From the NCBI GenBank assembly GCA_015060165.1, contig SUZC01000001.1:186001-250000 (forward strand): a stretch of 64,000 nt of DNA, given 5' to 3'. The notes under the pieces are model-generated. The model was not told the origin of the DNA and searched no databases. It saw only the letters and a program-made list of their open reading frames with translations. This DNA is from Rikenellaceae bacterium. Its GTDB lineage: Bacteria; Bacteroidota; Bacteroidia; Bacteroidales; Rikenellaceae. Each line of letters starts with the position of its first letter. Position 1 is the first letter of the stretch. Shown here in pieces: positions 23,860 through 32,276 of the stretch. The position numbers and the translations under genes were made by a program.

Positions 23860-24927
23860 ATGAAAATCCGAAACACAATCGTTTGCTGTGTAGCATTGCT
23901 TGCAGCAGTATCATTTTCAGCCTGCACAAAGTCGGTAGTTGGGAGTGCCGAAGTCCGCGACCTTGTACTTATATATGATGGTGGCGACCACCGCAAAATC
24001 GACTGGAACAAGGAGAAGTTTGCTCCGTACGTTTCGACCGATGTGGTTGATGGTAAAGAGCAATGGCTCTACGATGGATTCCTATTCCTTGAAATCATCT
24101 GCAACAAAGATAGAGGATATGCCACAGGCTATCGAAAAGGCGGAGCGCAGAAGGAGCATTGGATTGGCTTGATTGACCAATACCTTAGCCCTAACCGCGA
24201 CATCGCCGCATTGAACGATGCCGTCGGCGAGGCACGCAAGAAGATTGATGGCCCGTTCCACCGTCGTAAGGTTGTGCTTTCGTTGCCTGAGCCACTTTTG
24301 GGGCAGACAGATTGGGGAGAGCTCAACGGCAAGGCTCTCGATTTTAATAAAGACGAAGACCGTATTGCGGCCTGCAAGTGGTATATTGACCTTCTGATTG
24401 AGCGATTTAAAGAGGCCGAGTTGGAGAATGTGCAACTTTGTGGATTCTATTGGTTGGCCGAGCACGTCACCGAAACGCTCACTTTCGTAAAGGCCGTATC
24501 GGACTACATTCACGAAAAAGAGCTTGATTTCTATTGGATACCATACTTCAAGGCCAATGGCTACGAAAGATGGAACGAGTGGGGATTCGACCACGCATAT
24601 TTGCAGCCCAACCACTTCTTCAACACTTCGATTCCCGATTCGCGTGTAGATGAGACTTGCACATTAGCCAAGGCGGCCAATATGTCACTCGAAATGGAGT
24701 TCGACGAGAGAGTATTGCAGCAGAATGGCGATAGAGGTTGTCGTATGGCGGCATATATCGATTCTTATGAGAAAAATGGCATCTTCGACAGCTACAATGT
24801 AGCCTACTATCAAGGCAATCACGCTTGGTCGGAGCTTAATCGCGGAACCGAACAGGACAAAGGGTTATACAAACGATTGGCAAGTATAATAGTCAAACGT
24901 CAGAAGGAGTTTTACAATAGGAAGTAA
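23860..24927 (+). CDS. DUF4855 lipoprotein (paralogue 2)
   Basis: 355 residues with an SPII signal (VSFSACTK, Cys near 22). It aligns over its whole length with the preceding protein and keeps all the boxes: RDLVLIYDGGDHRKIDW, WLYDGFLFLEI, KVVLSLPEPLLGQTDWGE, LCGFYWLAEHV, LDFYWIPYFK, WGFDHAYLQPNHFF, LEMEFDERVL, NVAYYQG. The Asp of LDGFYW in paralogue 1 is Cys here (LCGFYW), so that residue is not essential in both. It ends 19 bases before a bidirectional terminator. Tandem duplication is clear; function is not known. Confidence 0.85.
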   Translation: MKIRNTIVCCVALLAAVSFSACTKSVVGSAEVRDLVLIYDGGDHRKIDWNKEKFAPYVSTDVVDGKEQWLYDGFLFLEIICNKDRGYATGYRKGGAQKEHWIGLIDQYLSPNRDIAALNDAVGEARKKIDGPFHRRKVVLSLPEPLLGQTDWGELNGKALDFNKDEDRIAACKWYIDLLIERFKEAELENVQLCGFYWLAEHVTETLTFVKAVSDYIHEKELDFYWIPYFKANGYERWNEWGFDHAYLQPNHFFNTSIPDSRVDETCTLAKAANMSLEMEFDERVLQQNGDRGCRMAAYIDSYEKNGIFDSYNVAYYQGNHAWSELNRGTEQDKGLYKRLASIIVKRQKEFYNRK

Positions 24928-24946
24928 CGAGTTGTAGATATTAAAA

Positions 24947-24983
24947 AAACCGAGATGCAGCCACATGGCGCACATCTCGGTTT
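24947..24983. terminator. Bidirectional terminator between DUF4855 and purA
   Basis: Arms AAACCGAGATG (24947-24957) and CATCTCGGTTT (24973-24983) with a 15-base loop and A/T-rich flanks; the two genes converge here. Confidence 0.85.
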
Positions 24984-25033
24984 CTCTTTGCGTTCAGCTA
25001 CGCGACATCGTGAACGCCAACGATATATACTGT

Positions 25034-26302
25034 TTATCGAATGATAGTCTCTTCGCGGTCTGGGCCTACTGAGATAATCTTCACAGGCACACCAGTCTGC
25101 TCCTCGATAAACTCCACATAAGCCTTAAACTCGGCTGGGAAATCCTCATACTTGCGGATTCCGCTGATAGGAGTCTTCCAACCCTTAAACTCGGTATATA
25201 CAGGCTCGATTTCATCGTTAAGCTCGTAAGGGAGGTGGTCAACAATCTCTCCGCCTACCTTATAAGCAGTAGCAACCTTCACAACGTCGAAATCGTCCAT
25301 AACGTCAGACTTCATCATAATAAGGCCGGTAACGCCATCAACCATAACGGCATACTTCAACGCCACCAAATCCAACCAACCACAACGACGTGGACGGCCC
25401 GTAACAGCACCGAACTCGTGACCAATGCGAGCAAGCTCCTTACCAGTTTCGTCAAACAACTCTGTGGGGAATGGGCCGCTACCTACGCGAGTACAATATG
25501 CCTTGAAGATACCATACACGTCACCAATCTTTGTAGGAGCAACACCCAAACCTGTGCAGACGCCTGCACATACGGTATTAGAAGATGTAACGAAAGGATA
25601 TGTACCAAAGTCAACATCGAGCATTGAGCCCTGAGCACCCTCAGCCAAGATTGCAACATCGTCGTTGATAAAGTTATTTACCTCATGCTCGCTATCGATA
25701 AAGCGGAAGCCACGCAAGTACTCGATACCCTCGAACCAAGTCTTTTCGTACTCTGTAATATCGTACTCGAAGCCCTTGTACTGCGAAAGCATCTCAACGT
25801 GCTTGTTCTTTAATCTATTGTAACGCTCAATGAAATCCTCGGCCAACACATCACCAAAACGCAAACCGTTACGGCCTGTCTTATCCATATATGTTGGGCC
25901 GATACCCTTCAATGTAGAACCAATCTTCGATTTACCCTTAGCAGCCTCGCTGGCAGCATCGAGCATACGATGAGTGGGCAAAATGATATGAGCCTTCTTC
26001 GAGATGAAGAGCTTCTGCTTCACGTCGATACCCTGAGCTGCAATGCTTGTAAGCTCCTCGGTAAGACTAACGGGGTCAACAACCACTCCATTACCAATAA
26101 TGTTGATAGAACCCTCGCGGAAGATACCCGATGGTACCGTACGCAACACAAAACTTGTATCACCAAAATGCAACGAGTGACCGGCATTAGGACCGCCCTG
26201 AAAACGAGCAATTACCTTGTAATTAGGGGTAAGTACGTCCACAACTTTACCTTTACCCTCATCACCCCACTGTAATCCAAGTACTACATCAATTTTTTTC
26301 AT
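25034..26302 (-). CDS. purA: Adenylosuccinate synthetase
   Basis: Joins IMP and aspartate, with GTP, in the first committed step to AMP. 422 residues, the normal length. The N-terminal VVLGLQWGDEGKGKVVD holds the catalytic Asp and the glycine-rich GTP loop. GGPNAGHSL carries the catalytic His. GSTLKGIGPTYMDKTGRNGLR is the IMP-binding box, and the C-terminal ISVGPDREETI is typical. Single gene with its own promoter; not part of a pur cluster here. Confidence 0.98.
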   Translation of the reverse strand: MKKIDVVLGLQWGDEGKGKVVDVLTPNYKVIARFQGGPNAGHSLHFGDTSFVLRTVPSGIFREGSINIIGNGVVVDPVSLTEELTSIAAQGIDVKQKLFISKKAHIILPTHRMLDAASEAAKGKSKIGSTLKGIGPTYMDKTGRNGLRFGDVLAEDFIERYNRLKNKHVEMLSQYKGFEYDITEYEKTWFEGIEYLRGFRFIDSEHEVNNFINDDVAILAEGAQGSMLDVDFGTYPFVTSSNTVCAGVCTGLGVAPTKIGDVYGIFKAYCTRVGSGPFPTELFDETGKELARIGHEFGAVTGRPRRCGWLDLVALKYAVMVDGVTGLIMMKSDVMDDFDVVKVATAYKVGGEIVDHLPYELNDEIEPVYTEFKGWKTPISGIRKYEDFPAEFKAYVEFIEEQTGVPVKIISVGPDREETIIR

Positions 26303-26341
26303 TATCTGTTAGTATTTTACACAAAAGACATTTTTTGCATT

Positions 26342-26371
26342 CAAAGGTACATATTATTTTCCATCTGCAAA
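26342..26371 (-). promoter_or_regulatory. purA promoter, TTTG-N18-TACCTTTG
   Basis: Minus-strand TTTG at 26371-26368 and TACCTTTG at 26349-26342 with 18 bases between. The leader is about 35 bases, too short for a purine riboswitch. Confidence 0.6.
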
Positions 26372-26512
26372 CTTTTTAAGGAGATGAATTTATCAACAGA
26401 TTGTTAAAAAAATCTGCGATATGATTATTTCCCTGCTCGCAACGGCACTATTCGCATCGAGAAACACACCTTGGCAGATATCTTGCAACCACACTTCAGC
26501 CATATGTTTCTC

Positions 26513-26554
26513 AAAAAAAAGGGACTACACAGCGAACAAGATCACTGTGAGTCC
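26513..26554 (-). terminator. Terminator of the small acidic protein gene
   Basis: On the minus strand GGACTCACAG (26554-26545) pairs with CTGTGTAGTCC (26532-26522, one bulged base) and is followed by eight T (26520-26513). Confidence 0.8.
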
Positions 26555-26578
26555 AAAATATATAAACTCCGCTTGGGG

Positions 26579-26896
26579 TTACTCCATATCGTCGTCGGCC
26601 AACTGATTAGCCTCCTCCTGAAGATCGTCGGCACCCTTCAAGTCGTCATCACCAAAGAAGTCGTCATCAACGCCATCATCACCAACCTCATCGATCTTAA
26701 CATCGATCTTCACAAGGTAAGAGATCTCCTCGGTCTCGAATGGTACAACATAGAAGAAATCGCCATTTGGCTTATCGATACGAGTCATTACCTCTGTAAA
26801 ACCACGAGGATAGAGCTCCTTAACAGCCTGCTGCAACTCTGCTGAGAGGTTGTTAAAACTAGTAACTAATCTTTTTTTGGTGTTATTCGGTGTCAT
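26579..26896 (-). CDS. Small conserved Bacteroidota protein with acidic tail
   Basis: 105 residues from the ATG at 26896; the longer frame would run through the promoter. The N-terminal 70 residues (MTPNNTKKRLVTSFNNLS, then ELYPRGFTEVMTRI and NGDFFYVVPFE) form a mixed alpha/beta unit that I recall as conserved across Bacteroidales and sometimes labelled a DNA primase, without good reason. The last 35 residues are almost all Asp/Glu/Gly/Ala (DDGVDDDFFGDDD). No catalytic motif or signal. It has a promoter and terminator of its own, so a free-standing abundant protein is plausible. Function unknown. Confidence 0.7.
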   Translation of the reverse strand: MTPNNTKKRLVTSFNNLSAELQQAVKELYPRGFTEVMTRIDKPNGDFFYVVPFETEEISYLVKIDVKIDEVGDDGVDDDFFGDDDLKGADDLQEEANQLADDDME

Positions 26897-26915
26897 AATG
26901 TCTCTAAATTTTCTG

Positions 26916-26948
26916 CAAGTATAAGCAAAATTTACATACATTACCAAA
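26916..26948 (-). promoter_or_regulatory. Promoter of the small acidic protein, TTTG-N21-TATACTTG
   Basis: Minus-strand TTTG at 26948-26945 and TATACTTG at 26923-26916, one mismatch from the -7 consensus, about 20 bases before the ATG at 26896. Confidence 0.5.
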
Positions 26949-27034
26949 TCTAAATATTTTTTTTGCATTTTTTTTGATTTATGCCGTTGTTACAAACAAA
27001 TTGTGTACCTTTACTGCTAAAATTCGACCCGAAC

Positions 27035-29200
27035 ATGAGTGTAGAACAACAAATCAATGAGTTACGCAGACTTCTCAACGAGTACAACCACAAATACTAC
27101 GTTGAGAATAACCCCGTAGTGTCGGATTATGAGTTCGATACTTTATTGCGTCAACTTCAAGATTTAGAGCGCGATAACCCACAATTTGACGATCCAAATT
27201 CACCCACTAAACGAGTAGGCAGCGATCTTAGCAATTCGTTCCGCAGTGTAGAGCATTCGTTTGCGATGCTATCGCTTTCAAACACTTATTCTCTGGAAGA
27301 GTTACACGAATGGATTGAACGTACCGAAAAAGAGGTCGGAGAGGTGGAATACATGTGCGAGCTGAAATTTGACGGCACTGCCATCTCACTCACGTACGAA
27401 AATGGTCGCCTACTTCGCGCTGTCACTCGCGGTGATGGAACTCGTGGCGACGATGTTACGGAGAATGTGCGCACGATACGCTCGATACCTTTGGTATTGA
27501 CGGGCGAAGGTTATCCCGATTTTTTTGAGATCCGTGGCGAGATTTTTATGCCATACTCTTCATTCGATAGGCTCAATGCCGAGCGAGAGGCTACAGGCGA
27601 ACAACTTTTTGCCAATCCACGCAATGCCGCCGCTGGCACACTCAAGCAACAACAATCGCAGGTGGTTGCAAAACGAGGTTTAGATTGCACGCTATATCAG
27701 TTGGCCGGCAATCATCTCCCTTTTGAATCGCACGCCGAGAGTCTCGATGCGGCCCGCAGATGGGGTTTCAAGGTATCAGATTGCAGTCGCTTGTGTCGCA
27801 CAACAAGCGAAATTGATGAATACATCAGCCATTGGGATTCGGCCCGCAAAGAGATGCCGTTTGCAACGGATGGTATAGTAATCAAAGTCAACCGATACTC
27901 CGACCGTCGCAAATTGGGCACAACATCGAAGGCTCCCAAATGGGCTGTGGCGTACAAATTCAAGGCCGAGCAGGCGCTTACCAGATTGGTAAAAGTAACT
28001 TATCAGGTTGGTCGTACAGGTGCAATCACACCCGTTGCCAACCTTGAACCCGTACTTTTGGCTGGCACAACAGTAAAACGTGCTACGCTGCACAATGCCG
28101 ACCAGATAGCTGCGCTCGACCTGCGAGAGGGCGATATGGTCTATGTGGAGAAGGGCGGAGAGATTATTCCAAAGATTACTGGCGTGGAGCTATCGGAGCG
28201 CAAAGCCGAGAGCGAACCGCTAAAATATATTGATACCTGCCCCGAATGTGGCTCAGAATTGGTACGCTACGAGGGCGAGGCCAAGCACTACTGCCCAAAT
28301 CAGAGCGGTTGCCGTCCGCAGATTTTGGGACGCATAATACACTTCATACGCCGCAAGGCAATGAATATTGAGAGCCTCGGCGAAGAGACTATTGAGTTGC
28401 TTTTTGAGAACAACCTCATCAGCAATATTGCCGACATATATAATTTGAAGGCGTCACAACTATCGGTTCTTCCTCGTTTGGGCGAGAAGTCGGCTGATAA
28501 CATAATGCAGAGTATCGAAAACTCCAAGCAGGTACCGTTCTATCGAGTACTCTTCGCATTGGGAATACGCTTCGTGGGTGAAACCACAGCAAAATATTTA
28601 GCAGCCCACTTCCGTTCACTCGATGCAGTGATGACGGCATCACGCGAGGAGCTGGTTGAAGCCGAGGAGATCGGCGACAAGATTGCAGACTCTATCTTAG
28701 ATTATTTTGCCGATGAGAAGAACCGTTCAATCATCGAGCGACTCCGCGCAGCAGGATTACAATTTGAGGCCGAGGAGAGAGTTGTGGCATCAGAGCAATT
28801 GTCTGGGCTGGCATTTGTCATTTCAGGCTCGTTTACCGATCATTCGCGTGACGAACTCAAAGCGCTCATTGAAGCTCACGGCGGAAAGAATTTGGCTGCA
28901 GTTTCGGCTAATACATCGTATCTGCTGGCAGGAGATAAAATTGGCCCTGCAAAATTACAAAAGGCTAACAAGTTGGGTGTTAAGATAATTTCCGAACAAG
29001 AATTTATCGAGATGATTGGTGGCGACACTATGCCTATTACAAGCAGTCCCGAACAGACTCTGCAACCAGAGTCAACAATGCAACCGGAAGTAGGCGTGCA
29101 GGCAGAGATAACACTTCAGACAGCCGACTCTAAAAGCGAGTCAAAATCCAAGAAGGATGCGTCCGACGCACCCACTCCCATTCAGGGTTCGCTGTTTTAG
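27035..29200 (+). CDS. ligA: NAD-dependent DNA ligase
   Basis: Seals nicks in replication and repair using NAD+. The ATG at 27035 gives 721 residues; the frame upstream to 26981 overlaps the promoter zone. The adenylation Lys is residue 111 in ELKFDGTAISL, followed by TRGDGTRGDDVTENVRTI. The OB fold follows, then a Cys4 zinc finger (CPECG ... HYCPNQSGC), helix-hairpin-helix repeats and a BRCT domain (about 590-660). Beyond the BRCT is a tail of about 55 residues, rich in Gln, Glu, Pro and Ser, with near-repeats (LQPES, MQPEV, VQAEI); it is not part of the usual LigA and looks disordered. Confidence 0.97.
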   Translation: MSVEQQINELRRLLNEYNHKYYVENNPVVSDYEFDTLLRQLQDLERDNPQFDDPNSPTKRVGSDLSNSFRSVEHSFAMLSLSNTYSLEELHEWIERTEKEVGEVEYMCELKFDGTAISLTYENGRLLRAVTRGDGTRGDDVTENVRTIRSIPLVLTGEGYPDFFEIRGEIFMPYSSFDRLNAEREATGEQLFANPRNAAAGTLKQQQSQVVAKRGLDCTLYQLAGNHLPFESHAESLDAARRWGFKVSDCSRLCRTTSEIDEYISHWDSARKEMPFATDGIVIKVNRYSDRRKLGTTSKAPKWAVAYKFKAEQALTRLVKVTYQVGRTGAITPVANLEPVLLAGTTVKRATLHNADQIAALDLREGDMVYVEKGGEIIPKITGVELSERKAESEPLKYIDTCPECGSELVRYEGEAKHYCPNQSGCRPQILGRIIHFIRRKAMNIESLGEETIELLFENNLISNIADIYNLKASQLSVLPRLGEKSADNIMQSIENSKQVPFYRVLFALGIRFVGETTAKYLAAHFRSLDAVMTASREELVEAEEIGDKIADSILDYFADEKNRSIIERLRAAGLQFEAEERVVASEQLSGLAFVISGSFTDHSRDELKALIEAHGGKNLAAVSANTSYLLAGDKIGPAKLQKANKLGVKIISEQEFIEMIGGDTMPITSSPEQTLQPESTMQPEVGVQAEITLQTADSKSESKSKKDASDAPTPIQGSLF

Positions 29201-29245
29201 AAATATAAAGGAATAGGTTAATGACTAGATGAAGATAATTCAATT

Positions 29246-30136
29246 ATGAAACGACACAAACTTAGCGGTGTAGGAGCCGCAATGATTACCCCATTTAAGA
29301 GCGATTTTTCGTGCGACTGGGATTCACTTCGCTCGATGCTCGATTATGTGATTGACGGAGGTACAGACTATATAGTAAGTCTTGGCACAACAGCCGAGAC
29401 TCCCACCCTCTCACCTGAAGAGAAGAACGAAGTGTTGCGTCTAACCAAAGAGCACGTTGCTGGTCGCTGCCCGATAGTTGCTGGTGCAGGAGGTAACGAC
29501 ACGCTAAAACTCACACAGCAAATCCGCAAGATGGATTTGGAGGGAGTGGAGGCAATCCTCAGCGTAACACCCTACTACAACAAGCCTTCACAGGAGGGTT
29601 TGTATCATCACTTTATGACTGTTGCCGACTCTTCGCCCGTCCCCGTAATTCTCTACAACGTACCGGGTCGTACGGGAGTAAATATGACTGCCGAGACCAC
29701 TTGCCGACTCGCAGCCGACCACCCCAACATCATTGCCGTAAAAGAGGCGTCGGGCAAAATTGACCAGATTGAGCAGATTATCAAGAATCGCCCAAAAGAT
29801 TTCTTGGTACTCTCGGGTGACGATGGAATGACGGTCGACGTGATGCGCAAAGGTGGCGACGGAGTAATCTCGGTTGCTGTGAATGCATTCCCCAAACGCT
29901 TCTCACACGTGGTGTATTTGGCAAGTCAAGGATTGTTTGACCGCGCAGCTGAGGCTTACGAGCCTCTACACGAGGCTGTATGCGCACTCTTTGAGCAGGG
30001 TAACCCTGTGGGAGTAAAGGCCGCACTCGCAATTATGGGTCATATCGATAACGTACTGCGTCTGCCGCTTGTTCCCGGCACCGAGTTGCTGGTAAAAAAG
30101 ATGGAAAGATTGATTCGCGAATACGAATTGTGCTAA
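29246..30136 (+). CDS. dapA: 4-hydroxy-tetrahydrodipicolinate synthase
   Basis: Condenses pyruvate with aspartate semialdehyde on the lysine/diaminopimelate route. 296 residues, the family length. The Schiff-base lysine is in NIIAVKEASG near residue 162, and the proton-relay Tyr is in VILYNVPGRTG near residue 134. GTTAETPTLSPEEK near residue 45 is the substrate loop. It starts 45 bases after ligA and may be read through from it. Cytosolic tetramer by family. Confidence 0.97.
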   Translation: MKRHKLSGVGAAMITPFKSDFSCDWDSLRSMLDYVIDGGTDYIVSLGTTAETPTLSPEEKNEVLRLTKEHVAGRCPIVAGAGGNDTLKLTQQIRKMDLEGVEAILSVTPYYNKPSQEGLYHHFMTVADSSPVPVILYNVPGRTGVNMTAETTCRLAADHPNIIAVKEASGKIDQIEQIIKNRPKDFLVLSGDDGMTVDVMRKGGDGVISVAVNAFPKRFSHVVYLASQGLFDRAAEAYEPLHEAVCALFEQGNPVGVKAALAIMGHIDNVLRLPLVPGTELLVKKMERLIREYELC

Positions 30137-30179
30137 ATCTGCGTTTTAAATAAAACACAGCGAAGCAATGACTACGATT

Positions 30180-30920
30180 ATGAAGAGATTACTTATAGCC
30201 TTTATGTTGATTGTGCCGTTTATCGCATCGGCCAAGATACCCGATGAGGAGGATATCAAACGTAAGATATTCGACCCTGAATCGAAGTATTACTACACCA
30301 ATCTAATGATGCGATACAACAATCTTGAAAGACTCAACGACGAGGAGTATCACTACCTCTATTATGGATACGCATACCACGAGTTGTACAAGCCAACAGC
30401 ATCGAATCCCTCGGCCGATGAGTTATACGCAAGTCTTGCAGGGCTTAACACCGAGAATCCCGACCAACAACAAGTCGAGGAGATTTTGACCTATTGTAAC
30501 AGAGCATTGGAGCATGATCCATTCAACCCGACCATGCTTAATCTATTGGTATTTGCATACGGGACATTGGGTGACAAAGCCAAAGAGCAAGCCTATTTCT
30601 ATCATCTGCAAGGTATTATGGAGACTATTAAGACATCGGGTGATGGTCGTAGCGAGAAATATCCGATGCATATTTTGATGTTCTCACACGCCATAGACGT
30701 AGTAACATCAATGGGACTCGAAACTCGCCGCCCACGAATCATAAGCCGCACGGTAGAGATTGTGCCACTTGCGGTGCCTCACGAAGTACCCGACGGCAAG
30801 AAGATTCGCGGTTACTATTTCGATTATAGTCGAATATATCGCAACCGCCCCGATGGAGCTACCTTCAAGCGTGAGCGTACTTGGCAGTTCAACAACTTAG
30901 GAGTAAAAGAGTACAAATAG
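30180..30920 (+). CDS. DUF4919 secreted protein
   Basis: About 246 residues from the ATG at 30180; an ATG four codons upstream is possible but weakens the signal. Cleavable signal peptide (LLIAFMLIVPFIASA). The mature part begins KIPDEEDIKRKIFDPESKYYY and contains LTYCNRALEHDPFNPTML, a TPR-like helical pair, then a beta-rich end GYYFDYSRIYRNRPDG. This is the DUF4919 pattern, a Bacteroidota family of unknown function. It sits 43 bases after dapA and 31 bases before a clostripain-family peptidase in the same direction. Confidence 0.8.
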   Translation: MKRLLIAFMLIVPFIASAKIPDEEDIKRKIFDPESKYYYTNLMMRYNNLERLNDEEYHYLYYGYAYHELYKPTASNPSADELYASLAGLNTENPDQQQVEEILTYCNRALEHDPFNPTMLNLLVFAYGTLGDKAKEQAYFYHLQGIMETIKTSGDGRSEKYPMHILMFSHAIDVVTSMGLETRRPRIISRTVEIVPLAVPHEVPDGKKIRGYYFDYSRIYRNRPDGATFKRERTWQFNNLGVKEYK

Positions 30921-30951
30921 CGATTATCACACCTAAATAAGATCCGAATAG

Positions 30952-32199
30952 ATGAAGCAATTATTAAGAAACATATTCACAGCAACGGCGCTGTTGGCTA
31001 CGCTTGTTGTTTCTTCGTGCAAGAAGGAGGAGAATAGCGAACCTGCTGTGCCTACTACCCCACACACGCTCATATATTACTTTACAGGTACAAGCTTGAG
31101 CATACACTTCTACAACAACATTGCAGCAGCCGAGGCAGCCGTACGCAAAGATGTGAAAAAGAATAGCCGTATTGTATGCTTCTTTCAATCAACCGACAAA
31201 CGTAAGGCCGACGTGATTGAGTTGGTATATAACAATGGGAGTTGCGAGCGAAAGGTATTAGCCACATACGAATTGCCTGCAATAATGGATTCAGAGCAGT
31301 TGACATACAATATAAAAGAGGTTATAAAATTAGCTCCTGCCGATAGCTACGGACTTGTAATGGCTGGCCACGCCACAGGTTGGGTACCCATCAATGGCGT
31401 TGCACAATCATCAGCTGCCGCTGCATACGTCGCTGATGGAGAGCGACGACCACTGCAACAAATAACACACGAAGAGTTGTGGAAAAAACAAGATAGCGGA
31501 GTCGATACCCGATTCTTCGGCGAGAAATATTCCGACAGTGCTGCCAATGCATTCGATATTCCCGACTTAGCGAAAGGATTGGCCGCAACGGGTGTATATT
31601 TCGACTATATCTTGTTCGATGCCTGTCTTATGGCAAACGTGGAGGCTATTTACGACCTACGTAATAATGCCCGCTACATAATTGCGTCGCCGTGCGAGAT
31701 TATGGCAGCAGGATTTCCATATGAGAATGTAGTACCACTGCTGTTAAAAGATGGTGGACGCTCACACGATTTAGTTAGCGTATGCGAGGCATATAATAAA
31801 TTCTACGAAAATCATCGCTATCGCTCAGGCTCAGTGGCATTGATTGATTGCAAACAACTCGATGCCCTTGCAGCAGCGGTAAAGCAGGTCAATAGTAATC
31901 CCACAAAGAGCTACGACATAGCAAATATCCAGTCGTTTGAAGGTCACCAGGATCATATCTTCTTTGATTTGGGCGATTACATTGAGCAAGTGTGCGATGA
32001 CGAACAAACGCTTAAAGTCTTCAACCAGCAGATGGCCCGCACCATAAAAGCAAAGTACACGTTACCGGTATTTTGGTCAAATTTAGGAGCAGCCGGAGAG
32101 TATCCCGTTCGCACATTCTCAGGCCTCACCACCTCGGCGCCATCGGTGTTGTATCGCAACGATTATGCTAATACTGCTTGGTATAAAGCAACACACTAA
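30952..32199 (+). CDS. Clostripain-family (C11) cysteine peptidase lipoprotein
   Basis: 415 residues with an SPII signal (LVVSSCKK, Cys near 23). The catalytic His lies in YGLVMAGHATGWVP near residue 139, and the nucleophile Cys in FDYILFDACLMANVEA near residue 225, the C11 His-Cys order. ASPCEIMAAGFPYENV after it resembles the S1 region. C11 peptidases usually cut after Arg or Lys and self-activate. The lipid anchor places it at the periplasmic or outer-membrane surface. It is probably co-transcribed with the DUF4919 gene and ends at a strong terminator. Confidence 0.9.
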   Translation: MKQLLRNIFTATALLATLVVSSCKKEENSEPAVPTTPHTLIYYFTGTSLSIHFYNNIAAAEAAVRKDVKKNSRIVCFFQSTDKRKADVIELVYNNGSCERKVLATYELPAIMDSEQLTYNIKEVIKLAPADSYGLVMAGHATGWVPINGVAQSSAAAAYVADGERRPLQQITHEELWKKQDSGVDTRFFGEKYSDSAANAFDIPDLAKGLAATGVYFDYILFDACLMANVEAIYDLRNNARYIIASPCEIMAAGFPYENVVPLLLKDGGRSHDLVSVCEAYNKFYENHRYRSGSVALIDCKQLDALAAAVKQVNSNPTKSYDIANIQSFEGHQDHIFFDLGDYIEQVCDDEQTLKVFNQQMARTIKAKYTLPVFWSNLGAAGEYPVRTFSGLTTSAPSVLYRNDYANTAWYKATH

Positions 32200-32224
32200 T
32201 AACTTATACAACCAAGATATCTAC

Positions 32225-32258
32225 AATAAAAAAGAGGCTGTTAGGCCTCTTTTTTATT
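32225..32258. terminator. Bidirectional terminator after the C11 peptidase gene
   Basis: Perfect 14-base arms (32225-32238 and 32245-32258) of GAGGC type flanked by A6 and T6, between convergent genes. Confidence 0.9.
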
Positions 32259-32276
32259 AATCTATTCTCTGGAAGT

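Noticed and set aside
22777..24927. The two DUF4855 genes as a frameshifted or assembly duplicate
   Set aside because: They differ at many positions throughout, including signal peptides, while keeping the same boxes, so they are real diverged paralogues.
26303..26341. Purine riboswitch before purA
   Set aside because: The leader from the predicted start is about 35 bases, too short for an aptamer.
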